DNA of 64,000 bases. Origin: Cryptomeria japonica (taxonomy: Eukaryota; Streptophyta; Pinopsida; Cupressales; Cupressaceae). The stretch covers positions 18,974,260-19,038,259 of the forward strand of contig NC_081409.1 in NCBI RefSeq assembly GCF_030272615.1, read 5' to 3'. The position numbers were made by a program, and so were the translations under genes. This document shows, piece by piece, positions 10,153 through 21,000 of this stretch; within the stretch, counting starts at the first letter, position 1, and every line of letters starts with the position of its first letter. The notes below the pieces were generated by a model that worked only from the letters and a program-made list of their open reading frames with translations, did no database searches and was not told the origin of the DNA.

Positions 10153-11448
10153 CTAAGCATCAGGTACCTGTGGCATTTCATTTTCAGGAATCTCATCCAA
10201 CACCACATATTCTTGTTTGTCCTGTTCATGCTTCTTTTCCTGCATCTGTTCTTTATACATAACCTTCTCATTGAATATAACATCTCTACTTCTAATTATT
10301 TTCTTATTTTCAAAATCCCATAACCGATAGCCATATTCATCTATCCCATATCCAATGAAGGTACATTTCTGAGATTTAGCATCAAGCTTGGTTCTGTTTT
10401 CTTTATCAACATGGACAAAAGCTTCGCAACCAAAAGTTTTTAGAAAAGAATAATTTACCTTTTTACTAGTCCATGCCTCCTCTAGAATACCACCATCCAA
10501 AGGGGTTGAAGGTCCTCTATTTATCAAATAGACAGCAGTATATACAGCATCTGCCCAAAAATGTAAGGGCAATCCAGCATGCAATCTCATGCTCCTCGCA
10601 CGTTCCATGATGGTCCTATTCATTCTCTCTGACACACCATTTTCCTATGGAGTTCCTGGAATTGTCTTCTGCTTTCGAATCCCATTTAAGGAACAGTAAT
10701 CTTCAAATGCTTTGCTGCAATACTCACCTCCATTATCCGATCTGAGACACTTCAACTTTTTTCCTGTCGCATTCTCAACCAAAGCTTTCCATTTCTTAAA
10801 AGTTTCAAAAACATTTGATTTTTGTTTTAGGAAATATACCCATGTTTTTCTGGTTGAGTCATCAATAAAAACAACATAATAACAAGAGCCACCAAGAGAC
10901 AATACCTGAGCCGGTCCCCATACATCTGAATGTACAAGCTCTAACTTCTCACTCTTCTTCTCTTTCCCAACCTTGAGAAATCTGACTCTTTTCTGTTTGC
11001 CATAAACACAGTTTTCACAGAACTCTAAATCAATCTTCTTTAGTCCTGGCAATAGATTTTTGGAGTGAAGGATTTTCATCCCTTTCTCACTCATGTGCCC
11101 AAGCCTATGGTGCCACATTATCGAATATGTTCTTGCAACATTTATTGTTGTTGTCCCTACAGTAACTTTATCTGTAGCAGCTAAGGTAGAGTAAGTGTTA
11201 CCAGTACACAGATATAATGTGCCTACCTTCGCACATTTAGCTACTACTAATGATCCTTTAGTGACCTTCCACATACTGTCTGAGAAGGTAACTATGCAAC
11301 CTTCACTACCTAGTTGCCCTGCAGAAATTAAATTTCTTCTTAAATTAGGAACATGTCTTACCTCCTGCAAAAACCAGTCATTACCATTCTGCAACTTGAT
11401 CTTTATCTTTCCTTTTCCAACAATTTGACAGGGCTCATCATCACCCAA
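10153..11448 (-). pseudogene. Copia-B integrase
   Basis: Two open pieces (10645-11448 and 10153-10635) are separated by one stop at about 10640. There the Gln of the PGTPQENG motif has become TAG (PGTP*ENGVSERMNRT). Features in order: GAG pre-integrase zinc region (WHHRLGHMSEKGM, CENCVYGKQKR), core domain with HSDVWGP, YYVVFIDDSTRKTWVYF, LRSDNGGEY, then SERMNRTIMERAR and the C-terminal FGCEAFVHV. The first two catalytic Asp regions are visible; the Glu lies in the broken PQENG motif. Confidence 0.9.
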
Positions 11449-11850
11449 ATATACCTATCAAAAATCACCTTGAACATAATCTAGAAAATATTTTCTATGG
11501 GGTGTAGCATGAAATGAAGCCCCAGAATCTATTACCCAGGAATCATTAACATTATCCAAACATAAGATTAAAGCATCTTGTAAAGTATTACTTGCAATAT
11601 TAGCTTCCTTACTATCATTTTCATTTCTGTCTCCTTCTTTGTTTTTCCGAGACCAACAGTCTTTCTTTAGATGACTAGGCTTTTCGCAGTACTAGCAATC
11701 TTTCTTTCCTCTAGATTGAGAGCGTCCTTTCTTTGACTTCCCTCGTGACTTCTCATTCCTAGGGCCTTTTCCTCTTTCCTTTGATCTTCCTCTGTTCTCC
11801 ACATTCAAAACACTACCTGATGATGTTGAAGTCTCACCTGTGCTTTTCCT
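11449..11850 (-). pseudogene. Copia-B protease and zinc knuckle with stops
   Basis: The minus strand reads the CCHC knuckle as C*YCEKPSHLKKDC with TAG in place of a Trp codon (near 11690), then WVIDSGASFHATP (protease active site, near 11535). It then reads GDF followed by two adjacent stops (TGA TAG near 11458) just before VYLGDDEP. The adjacent stops are explained by single base changes in the usual Gly and Gln codons. Confidence 0.85.
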
Positions 11851-12420
11851 TCACATTTCCTCGCTTAGGATAACACCAACAATATCATCAAATACCAAAG
11901 TATTTTTACTAGAGATAGAGTAACTTACAGCCATAACCAAGCTATTCCAGCTTTCTGGCAAAGAACATAAAATCAAGAGAGCCCTAACCTCTTCTGCAAA
12001 GGTAATTTTTACCGAAGACAATTGATTGGTAATTGTATTAAATTCATTTAAGTGCTTCGCTACAGATCCTCCCTCACTCATTTTCAAATTAAACAAACGC
12101 TTCATAAGAAATACCTTATTTGAAGCCGAGGGTTTCTCATACAGCTTAGCCAAAGTTGCCATCAAATCTACAGTCGTTTTTGCTTCTGTTATATTGAATG
12201 CTACAGACGACGCAAGGCACAATCGAATGGATCCCAGTGCCTTTCTATCTAAAATGTCCCACTCTTCATCTGATATTATGGTCGGTTTCTTTGCCTTTCC
12301 TTCCAATGGCCGCCAAAAATCCTTTTGATACAGGTAATCCTCCATCTGCATTTTCCATAACTGATAATTCTGGCCGTTAAACTTTTCGACCTTGAATTTG
12401 GAATCCTCCATTGCTCCCAC
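11851..12420 (-). pseudogene. Copia-B gag (capsid)
   Basis: A 189-codon open frame starting [19 protein letters not shown] and carrying [35 protein letters not shown] and [13 protein letters not shown]. These are classical Copia gag (UBN2/retrotran_gag) motifs. The start lies just downstream of the primer site, so it is the authentic gag start. The product would form the virus-like particle shell, but gag-pol as a whole is broken further on. Confidence 0.9.
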
Positions 12421-12457
12421 TCAAATCTGAAAGTCCTGCCAATTTACAGAAAACCTC

Positions 12458-12469
12458 GCTCTGATACCA
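12458..12469 (-). other. Copia-B primer binding site
   Basis: Minus strand TGGTATCAGAGC is an exact match to the site complementary to the 3' end of initiator tRNA-Met. It lies two bases from the LTR border. Confidence 0.95.
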
Positions 12470-12471
12470 AT

Positions 12472-12943
12472 TGTTAGGGTTTCAAGCAGATCCGAAGCAA
12501 ATATGAACTAACAATTATATGCAGATTTAAATACAAAAGATAAAGAAATAAAACAGGACACAGATAACACAAAGATTTAACGTGGTTCACCCAGAATGGG
12601 TTACGTCCACCATACACAGCCGTCCAATCTTTCTTATTATCCAACAAAAATAGTACATCAACCTTACAATTCCTTAAGCATCCCAGTCGCTTATAACATG
12701 CATTTTTAGGGAAACAAACAAAGTCGGCCTTTTTTTAGGGTTTTATTACAATGTCGGTTTTCATCAACGAAAAACGGCAAAAAAAATTTTTCTCGAGGGC
12801 TGCCGCCCCCGAACCCCTGCCCGGAGCCCAGCCCGACCCCGGACCCCGGCAAGGATACGTGTTGAGTGTACAGTACTTTGCTGATCAATCACCACATTTC
12901 AACAATCTCCCACTTGGAGACTAATCAAGCTCCACACCAAACA
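12472..12943 (-). repeat. Copia-B 5' LTR
   Basis: 472 bp, paired with 7882-8387. It contains the conserved run CACGTTAAATC/GGTTCACCCAGAATGGG-type R-region sequence (plus-strand view). Confidence 0.95.
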
Positions 12944-12948
12944 GAAAG

Positions 12949-13860
12949 TACAAACTCATTAAACATTTTAAACTGTCTCTATAAAATCAGTGCATAAGCA
13001 TTCGATTATAACAATGGTATTCATGTATTTTTTATAACATATCATTGTCATTTGTTAAGACACAAAACATTTTTAATAATATCAATAGAGTTTTTGTCAT
13101 TTATTTTGTTGTCTCTTATCTCTATTCCTCCTGTCATCCAAGCTACAAGAGATAAAATCTTCAACTTATCTACACAAAAAAATTGTGCATGATAACCATC
13201 CATTTACTATTCTCACCTTCTCAATATATAATAGGATTAAAAATGATTGAAAATTTAATCTTCTATCATGGTAAGTGCAAAACATAACACTGCTATTGCA
13301 TATTTAAAATAACATTCATAAACTAGTTTGCATGCATGTGTGCTTTATGAATGATTGAGCATAAATACTATCTGAAGATGATAACCACAATAGACTTCAC
13401 TAACTCAAACACAAACACAACTTGCACCCTAAGATCATATAATCAAGTTGTCATAATTGATTGACGAAGTCAGAATGAACCAAAATGAAGTGGTATCAAC
13501 ATGTATTCATGTCTTTGCTTTACCACCTTGTAGTATCAACAACAAACCCATATATTGCCATGTCTTTAAACTTTTCCTATCACCTATATACCTTGGTTTT
13601 CAAACACACTTATTGACATCAATGAAAAACATGCCAAAGATAACAGATATAACTTACATATGTGGAAAATAGATGACCATGACCTGCCTCCTATTATGGG
13701 GTTTATAGCCCTTGTTGCTTAGGAAATTTGTCTCTCTTGATTTGATGTTTATGTGTTATGGCTTTTCCTTTCTTAGGCTTCTAGTTGTGACTATCTGCAC
13801 CCATCTTTTGTTATGACATAGTATATTTTATGTAATGGTGAAAAATATTAGGGTTTTCAC
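12949..13860. other. AT-rich intergenic stretch
   Basis: Continues the sequence interrupted by Copia-B. I see no gene, RNA or repeat that I can name. Confidence 0.6.
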
Positions 13861-14279
13861 CACTAGATTTACTAGAAATGACCAATTTTAGGCTTAGAGA
13901 CCACAACATTAAAGAGGAGTGAACCCAAAAGATCTAGCCACAAATCAACAAAGTATAGGGTTGATAATTCTATTGGATTCGTTGGATTAAGGAAATTGAT
14001 ACCCTCTTTTAAGTTGAATTGTTGTAATGTTGAAATTAGGGTAAATGTGTTGGAATTAAAGTAATTATGTGCAAACACTGAGCTACAGTCATTGAGTCGA
14101 GCCACAAACATAGATTTGAGCAATATAAGAGTGTTCAAATTTGTTCTTAGAAGGAGCTCCCGATTTGTCAGTACTAGAATGCTCGTCGCTTTGGTCTACA
14201 CATTTCATCATCCAAAGGGGAAAATGTTCATCTATGTGAATAATGTCGATCCTGAGATTCACAGCTTCACACTTGTTTC

Positions 14280-15035
14280 CTACACATAAAAAGAGAGAGA
14301 AAATGGCTGGGAATAGGGGTTTGCCTAAGTCAAACCCTGGTTTAAGAATTAACCTTGAATGAAATATTGAAAATACTAAAATAAATAATGGAAAGGTATA
14401 CCTCATATCTACAATTGTTGATAATGATGCTTTGCTTCTTTAATGTAATCACATCTGTTGTATGAAATGTTATGAACATGACAAAACCCTAATCACACAC
14501 ACATGCTTGCATATGAATGATGTAATTTTGCCTACAATGGTTGAATGAAGAATATGCAACCTTGAAGATCTCTGAAAATGCCTGATGATGAATACACAAA
14601 TTTTTGATTGCTCGGATATGGAGACTTAGCATGAATCGATGAAACTAGGTTGATCAAATGTCCTTATATATGGGATTTCACGTCAATTTACCAATTAGGC
14701 TAACCTCCAATGGTCATGTTGAGCTACCAATTTTATTCCTACAAAAGAGATAGGGCACATCTCATATTTCAAAATAGGGCATGACCAAGGGGGATCAGGG
14801 TACTAGGCACTCAAGTCCTAGGACTAGGGCTCTAGTGCCCTGGTCCTCAAATAGAGGCCATGATTAAGCCCCAGGAGAAGGACAAGACTCCATGAAATTA
14901 GTTGGTAGGTGTAAATGGCATCAGAAATGGAGTTAAGGCACCGAACAGACCCGAATAAGAGATGAGGAGGAGGCACGCTAGAGTAGGGGCACAAACATGA
15001 GGTGTAAATTGGCCCGGTGACAATTTATGATGCTA
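14280..15035 (+). repeat. Dispersed repeat, copy 2
   Basis: Shares GGGGTTTGCCTAAGTCAAACCCT (14314-14336) and the terminal GGTGACAATTTATGATGCTAC-like end (about 15012-15033) with the repeat at 1-1505. It is diverged and has no coding content. A related short segment lies in opposite orientation at about 33770-33845. Confidence 0.45.
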
Positions 15036-15049
15036 CATTTTAAAAGATA

Positions 15050-15560
15050 TATATATATATATATATAAATGGCTATTTCATTAAAAATATACTTATTAAC
15101 CAATAAATAACATCTCAAAATATTTCTTCTAATTTATATATAATAGCAATAAATAAAAGTAAAAATAATATAATAATTTACATAATTGTGAATATAATTA
15201 GATATATTGAAATGTCTATCAAAAGTCAAATGGATGAAAATTTAAGGATTTGCACATGGCTAGAATTTGTGGGTGTGCTTCTCTACCACCCTTCTTTTTT
15301 GTTTGAATATTGTACTATTATCTTTCAAAAACAAATCTAAATAAAAAATAGTGATGGAAAGGAATAGGCGGTGTAAATAATATTAGCACATTATGCATCT
15401 TTTGAGTACACGCGCAATCCTTCCAAAGCATAGACACGTTTCAAAAAGGTCAATATTTTGTCCCTTAACCCCAACAGACCATCAATCCACTCATTTGAAA
15501 AGATACCTCAAGGATCATGTTTTTTTGGCACTCAAGAACACATATGATGTGTTGTATTTC
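15050..15560 (-). pseudogene. GULLO 3'-end duplicate A (rearranged)
   Basis: 15050-15390 aligns by eye with the flank downstream of the functional gene (35650-35970), then jumps at about 15393 to a piece of exon 3 (equivalent to about 36205-36390: GCATCTTTTGAGTACAC..., CACTCATTTGAAAAGATACC). So a flank and an exon piece are joined by a deletion of about 240 bp. Same strand as the functional gene. Confidence 0.7.
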
Positions 15561-15564
15561 TTAG

Positions 15565-15870
15565 TAACATCTCTAAATATTTCTTCTAATTTACATATAA
15601 TAACAATAAATAAATGGTGTCGTTGAACCTTTTTATATTTATTCATTTTTGTTATGGACTTGGTGTAGCTAGACTTTGTGAGCATGCTTCTTTACCACCT
15701 TTCTTTTTTGTGTGAGTAGTGTACTATTATCATTTTTTAAATGAAGTTAACTAATAAAAATTCATAAAAAATAACTAAGTGGTGTAAATTATATTAGCTT
15801 ATTATATGTTGATAATAGTATGCGGTGATGGTTAAATCGTGGTGTTGTGATTCTTGCCACTAGTCTTAAA
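15565..15870 (-). pseudogene. GULLO 3'-flank duplicate B
   Basis: A second copy of the downstream flank (AACATCTCTAAATATTTCTTC..., CTAGACTTTGTGAGCATGCTTC, GATTCTTGCCACTAGTCTTAAAAC). It contains no exon sequence and ends where a third flank copy begins at about 15880. Confidence 0.6.
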
Positions 15871-15879
15871 ACTAGTTTA

Positions 15880-16721
15880 TTCTTCTCTATCATGGACTTG
15901 ATTCTATTAGACTTTGTGAATGTGCTTCTCTACCACCCTTTTTTTTGTCTGAATATCATACTACTATCATCATTTTTAAATAAATTTAAATAAAAAATAT
16001 TGATGAAAAGAAAAAGAGATATAAACAATATTAGTTTATATAATGTTGGTAATAGCATAGTGTGATGGTTACATTGTGGTGTTGTGATTCTTGCCACCAA
16101 TATTAAAACCTCTATTAGGAAGTTGTTATTGAGTACTCATGTTCAAGATGAAGGCTTCATCTCTCATCTTTGACTTTCCTGACTCATAACTCTAATTGAA
16201 AACATTTTCTTTCTATTGCATTAATCTTCTCAACCTTTGCACACATGAGAATCATGATAAGCTCTTCATGCTTCATTTAAATAGCTTTGATGAGGAGCAC
16301 AATGTGCATCTTTTGAGTACACACATAATTCTTCCAAAGAGCACCCATATTTCAATACAATCACTTGTTTGTCTCTTAGCCCCAACAAGCTTTTAGTCCA
16401 TTCATTTGAAAAGATACCATGTGAATTTCAAATTTGTTTTTGGCACTCAATAACTCATATGATTTGTTGTTTTTCCTAATAACACCATCAAATCGAGGTT
16501 TCGGTTCTTTCCCTAGTGAGACAAAGCACCATACTTGAATAAAACCATAAGTTCAATTTCCTCAAACACATCTTCATATGTCCAAGGAATGTTGGGGTCA
16601 TTTGATCAATAATAAGTAATATCCATGTCTATGGAGTCCTCTTGTTTTCCCAAATAAGTACTAGAGTCTTTTAAAAAATGCATTAGAATACCACTATAGA
16701 GCTTAAGCCCACACATGCTAA
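15880..16721 (-). pseudogene. GULLO exon-3 duplicate C, 3' part
   Basis: 15880-16100 is flank; 16100-16721 aligns with exon 3 of the functional gene (about 36025-36635). Recognisable stretches include AGGAGCACAATGTGCATCTTTTGAG, CCATCAAAT..GAGGTTTCGGTTCTTTCCC and GAATACCACTATAGAGCTTAAGCCC. Indels and substitutions break the reading frame. The copy stops at CTAA (16718-16721), where the large TIR element begins, and resumes at 32704. Confidence 0.85.
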
Positions 16722-16770
16722 GGGTATATGCACCAAGTTGTGGTACAAAAAGGGGGTCTTAAGATGCCAC
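16722..16770 (+). repeat. Left terminal inverted repeat
   Basis: Pairs with 32663-32703. The first 25 bases differ from the right end at one position (C/G at base 13). A one-base indel in the A-run follows, and then a gap of about 9 bases before a shared TGCCAC. Confidence 0.9.
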
Positions 16771-16929
16771 TTTTTTCTGAAATCAGCAAAGTCTGAACTT
16801 CAACGACAAATTGAACCTAATTACACTCCAAATTTGAAGATGCAACAAGAACAAGAGTCGGAGTGCTTCGAGTCTACTTTCTAAACTACAAATTTATTTT
16901 GAAAATGGTGGAGATTAAGGGCTTCAAAA

Positions 16930-16998
16930 AGGGGGGCCACAAAAAGTGGTCCTATTTTTATGCAAAAAACATAACATAGCGTCTGTTGTGGCCCCCCT
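16930..16998. repeat. 13-bp perfect inverted repeat (stem-loop)
   Basis: AGGGGGGCCACAA at 16930-16942 is the exact reverse complement of TTGTGGCCCCCCT at 16986-16998, with a 43-base loop. It lies within 280 bp of the left TIR. Confidence 0.85.
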
Positions 16999-17603
16999 AA
17001 AATGTTAACTTTTTTTTTGAATTTTTAAAATCACTTCAGTGAGAAATTAGCTAACACCTTGTAGTTTATGCTAGATTTTCCAGCTAATTTTTTAATGAGT
17101 ATATGATTTTTTACTAATTTTCGAAGTGGACACATCTTGAAAAATATAAATTTGAGCTTGCTCCCCCCTAAAATCATTGAAAACTAATCCAAAATCAAAA
17201 CTTTTTTTTAAAATTGTGTAGAATGGAGTCTAGTTTCTAAAAATGTAAGTTTTTTCAAAATCTGATGAACGTGTAAAAATATATATCCAAAATAGTGCAT
17301 GTTGGTTTTTGACAAAAAATGGACACACTAACAAAAGAAATTATAGATGAAACACTTAACAAAATCAAAATTTGAAATAAATTACATTGTTGGATAGCTA
17401 AGAGGGAGCTCAAGTTTACCACAGTATTTTTTTTTTCATGAAAAAACATGCACAAACCTGACGGAGAGCACGACCAAAAATTTGTCAAAATTTTCAATGT
17501 TCTGATAAATACACGTCTCTAGCTTGAAATGGTCGTCCAAACCTTTGAGTTGGATGCCCAAGGAAAATTCAACCCATAGGTTTGGTGTTTCCCAAAGTGG
17601 GTC

Positions 17604-17724
17604 ATTTGGCACGTACCAAATATGGCGCTCTCCCTATTTGACGTTCGCCAAATGTGATCAATGGGTTTTCCCATTTGACGCGCGCCAAATGTGGTCCATA
17701 TTTCACATTTGGCACGCGCCAAAT
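17604..17724. promoter_or_regulatory. Four 18-bp palindromes, ATTTGRC..GCCAAAT type
   Basis: Sites at 17604-17621, 17636-17653, 17673-17690 and 17707-17724 are each 18 bp, begin ATTTG and end CCAAAT, and are spaced 32-37 bp apart. Centres vary (CACGTA, ACGTTC, ACGCGC, CACGCG). Three contain TTTGGCG on one strand, two of them TTTGGCGC, which fits the E2F consensus TTTSGCGC. They could be binding sites for the element's own protein or for a host factor; function is inferred only. Confidence 0.55.
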
Positions 17725-17754
17725 AGGGAGAGAGCCAAATGTGTACATAGAAAC

Positions 17755-18024
17755 CCCCATCTCACCTCTCCCTTCTTTATCTCCCTTCCCTCGTAGTTCC
17801 ATCTCTCTCTATGAACTAGATCTCATATTCTCTCTCTCCCCTTACCTCTTCTCAGGCTCTTCATTCTTATAGATACATACTCTTCTTTGTCCCTCCCCTC
17901 TCTAGCTCTCACAATTCCCTTATTCCCCCATCCCTCGAGCTATCTCCCTCTCTATCATTACACCCATCTAATTCCCTCTCTCACCTCTTTCCCTCAGTTT
18001 CTTCCGCACTCCCTCCTCTCTCTA
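17755..18024 (+). other. Pyrimidine-rich stretch
   Basis: About 270 bp dominated by CTCTCTC/CCCTTCC-type runs between the palindrome cluster and the satellite. No gene seen. Confidence 0.8.
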
Positions 18025-21000
18025 GGTCCTAAGGGGTCATAGGACACCATATGACCCCTTAGGACACAATATGACCCCTAATGACACCTAAGGGGTCATA
18101 TGGTGTCCTAAGAGGTCATAGAACACCATATGACCTCTTAGGTTACCATAGGACCCATAATGACAACATATGGTGTCCTAAGTGGTCATACAACGCCATA
18201 TGACCCCTTTGGACACCATACAACACATATCGACACCATATGGTGTCTTAATGGGTCATAGGACACCATATGACCCCTTAGGTGTCGTTAGGGGTCATAT
18301 TATGTCCTAAGGGGTCATATGATGTCATATGACCCCTCAGGACACCATATGACCACTTAGTACACCATATGGTGTTGGTATATTTCCTATGATTTCCTAT
18401 GACCCCTTAGGACACCATATGACCCCCTAGTACACCATATGGTGTCAGTATGGTCCTATTGTGTCCAATGATCCCTTAGGGCACCATATGACCCCTTAGG
18501 AAACCATATGATCCATAATGACAACATAAGGTGTCCTAAGGGGTCATAACACACCATATGACCCGTTAAGACATAATATGATCCCTAATGACACCTAAGG
18601 GGTCATATGGTGTCCTATGACCCCATAGGACACCATATGACCCCTTAGGACACCATATGACCCATAACAACACCATATTGTGTCCAAACGGGTCATATGG
18701 TGCCCTAAGGGGTCATAGGATACCATATGACCCCTTAGGGCACCATATGACCCCTTAGAACACCATATGACCCATAACGATAGCATATTGTATCCTAAGG
18801 GATCATATGGTGTCCTAAGGGGTCATAGGACACAATATGACCCCTTACGACACTATGACCCTTAACAACCCCATATTGTGTCCTAAGGGATCATATGGTG
18901 TCCTAAGGGGTCATAGGACACAATATGACCCCTCACGATACTATGACCTTTAGAAACCCCATATTGTGTCCTAAGGGGTCATATGTTGTCCTAAGGGGTC
19001 ATAGGACACCAGATGAGCCCTTAGGACACCATGTGACCCCTTAGAACACCATATAATGTTTTTATGGGTCATATGGTGTCCTAACGGGTCATATAGTGTC
19101 CTATGACCCCTTAGGACACCATATAACCCCTTACGTGTTGTTAGGGTTCACATTGTGTCCTAAGGGATTATATGGTGTCCTATGACCCCTTAGGACACTA
19201 TATGACCCCTTAGGACACCATATCATGTCATTAAGGGTCGTATGGTGTCCTAAGTGGTCATTAGGTGTCTTATGATCCCTTAGGACACCATATGACCCCT
19301 TAGGATACCATACGACCCATAATGACAACATAAGGTGTCCTAAGGGGTCATATTGTGTCTTAAGGGGTCATAAAACACCATATGACCCATTAAGACACAA
19401 TATGATCCCTAACGACACCTAAGGGCTCATAGGACACCATATGACCCCTTAGAACACCATACGACCCATAACGACACCATATTATGTCCTAAGGGGTAAT
19501 AGGACACCATATGACACCCCTTAGGACACAATATGACCCCTAACGACACCTAAGAGGTCATATGGTGTCCTAAGGGGTCATTGGACACCATATGACCCTT
19601 TAGGACACCATACGACCCATAACGACACCTTATTGTGTTCTAAGGGGTCATATGGTGTCCTAAGGGGTCATAGGACACAATATGACCCCTCACAACACTA
19701 TGACCTGTAACAACCCCAAATGGTGTCCTAAGGAGTCATATGGTGTCCTAAGGGGTCATAGGACACCATATGACCCCTTAGGACACCATGTGACCCCTTA
19801 GAACACCATATAGTAGCGTTATGGGTCATATGGTGTCCTAAGGGGTCATATGGTGTCCTAACGGGTGATATGGTGTCATATGACCCCTTAGGACACCATA
19901 TAACCCTTACATGTTGTTAGGGTTGTTAGGGTTCACATTGTGTCCTAAGGGGTCATATGGTGTCCTATGACCCCTTAGGATACCATATGGTGTCATTATG
20001 GGTCGTATGGTGTCCTAAGTGGTCATTAGGTGTCTTATGATCCCTTAGGACACCATATGACCCCTTAAGACACCATACCACCCATAATGACAACATAAGG
20101 TGTCCTAAGGGGTCATATTGTGTCTTAAGAGGTCATAACACACCATATGACCCGTTAAGACACAATATGATCCCTAACGACACCTAAGGGGTCATATGGT
20201 GTCCTAAGGGGTCATCAAATACCATATGACCGCTTAGGACACCATCTGACCCCTTACGACACCATACGAACCATAACGACACCATATTGTGTTCTAATGG
20301 GTCATATGGTGTCCTAAGGGGTCGTAGGAAACCATATGACCCCTTAGGACACCATATAACCCATAATGAAACCATATTGTGTCCTAAGGGGTCATATGGT
20401 GTCCCCGGGGGTCATAAGACACCAGATGACCCCTTAGCACACCATGTGACCCCTTAGAAAATGATATAGTGTTGTTATTGGTCATATGGTGTCCTAACCG
20501 GTCATATGGTGTCCTAACCGGTCATATAGTGTCCTATGACCCCTTAGGACACCATATAACCCCTTACGTGTCGTTAGGGTTCACATTGTGTTCTAAGGGG
20601 TCATATGGTGTCCTATGACCCCTTAGGACACTATATGACCCCTTAGGACACCATATGGCCTCATTATGGGTTGTATAGTGTCCTAAGCGGTCATTAGGTG
20701 TCTTTTGATCCCTTAGGACACCATATGACCCCTTAGGACACCATACGATCCATAATGACAACATAAAGTGTCTTAAGGGTTCATATTGTGTCTTAAGGGG
20801 TCATAACACACCATATGATCCGTTAAGACACAATATGATCCCTAACAACACCTAAGGGGTCATATGGTGTCCTAAGGGGTCATAGGACACCATATGACCC
20901 CTTAGGACACCATATGACCCATAACAACACCATATTGTGTCCTAAGGGGTCATAGGACACCATATGACCCCTTAGGACACCATATGACTCCTTAGGACAC

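Larger units (their letters stand above)
7882..12943 (-). mobile_element. Copia-B: complete Ty1/Copia element
   Basis: Both LTRs are present (7882-8387 and 12472-12943), each beginning TGTTAGGG and ending ACA on the plus strand. They are flanked by an identical 5-bp target duplication, GAAAG, at 7877-7881 and 12944-12948. A primer site and a polypurine tract sit in the right places. The interior on the minus strand encodes gag, zinc knuckle, protease, integrase, RT and RNase H. I count about 16 substitutions over the first roughly 335 aligned LTR bases, mostly transitions. Several nonsense changes disable gag-pol. Confidence 0.95.

Noticed and set aside
17519-17872. Overlapping ORFs on both strands around the palindromes
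   Set aside because: They arise from the palindromic ATTTGGC motifs and a pyrimidine-rich stretch; no known domain and no codon pattern.
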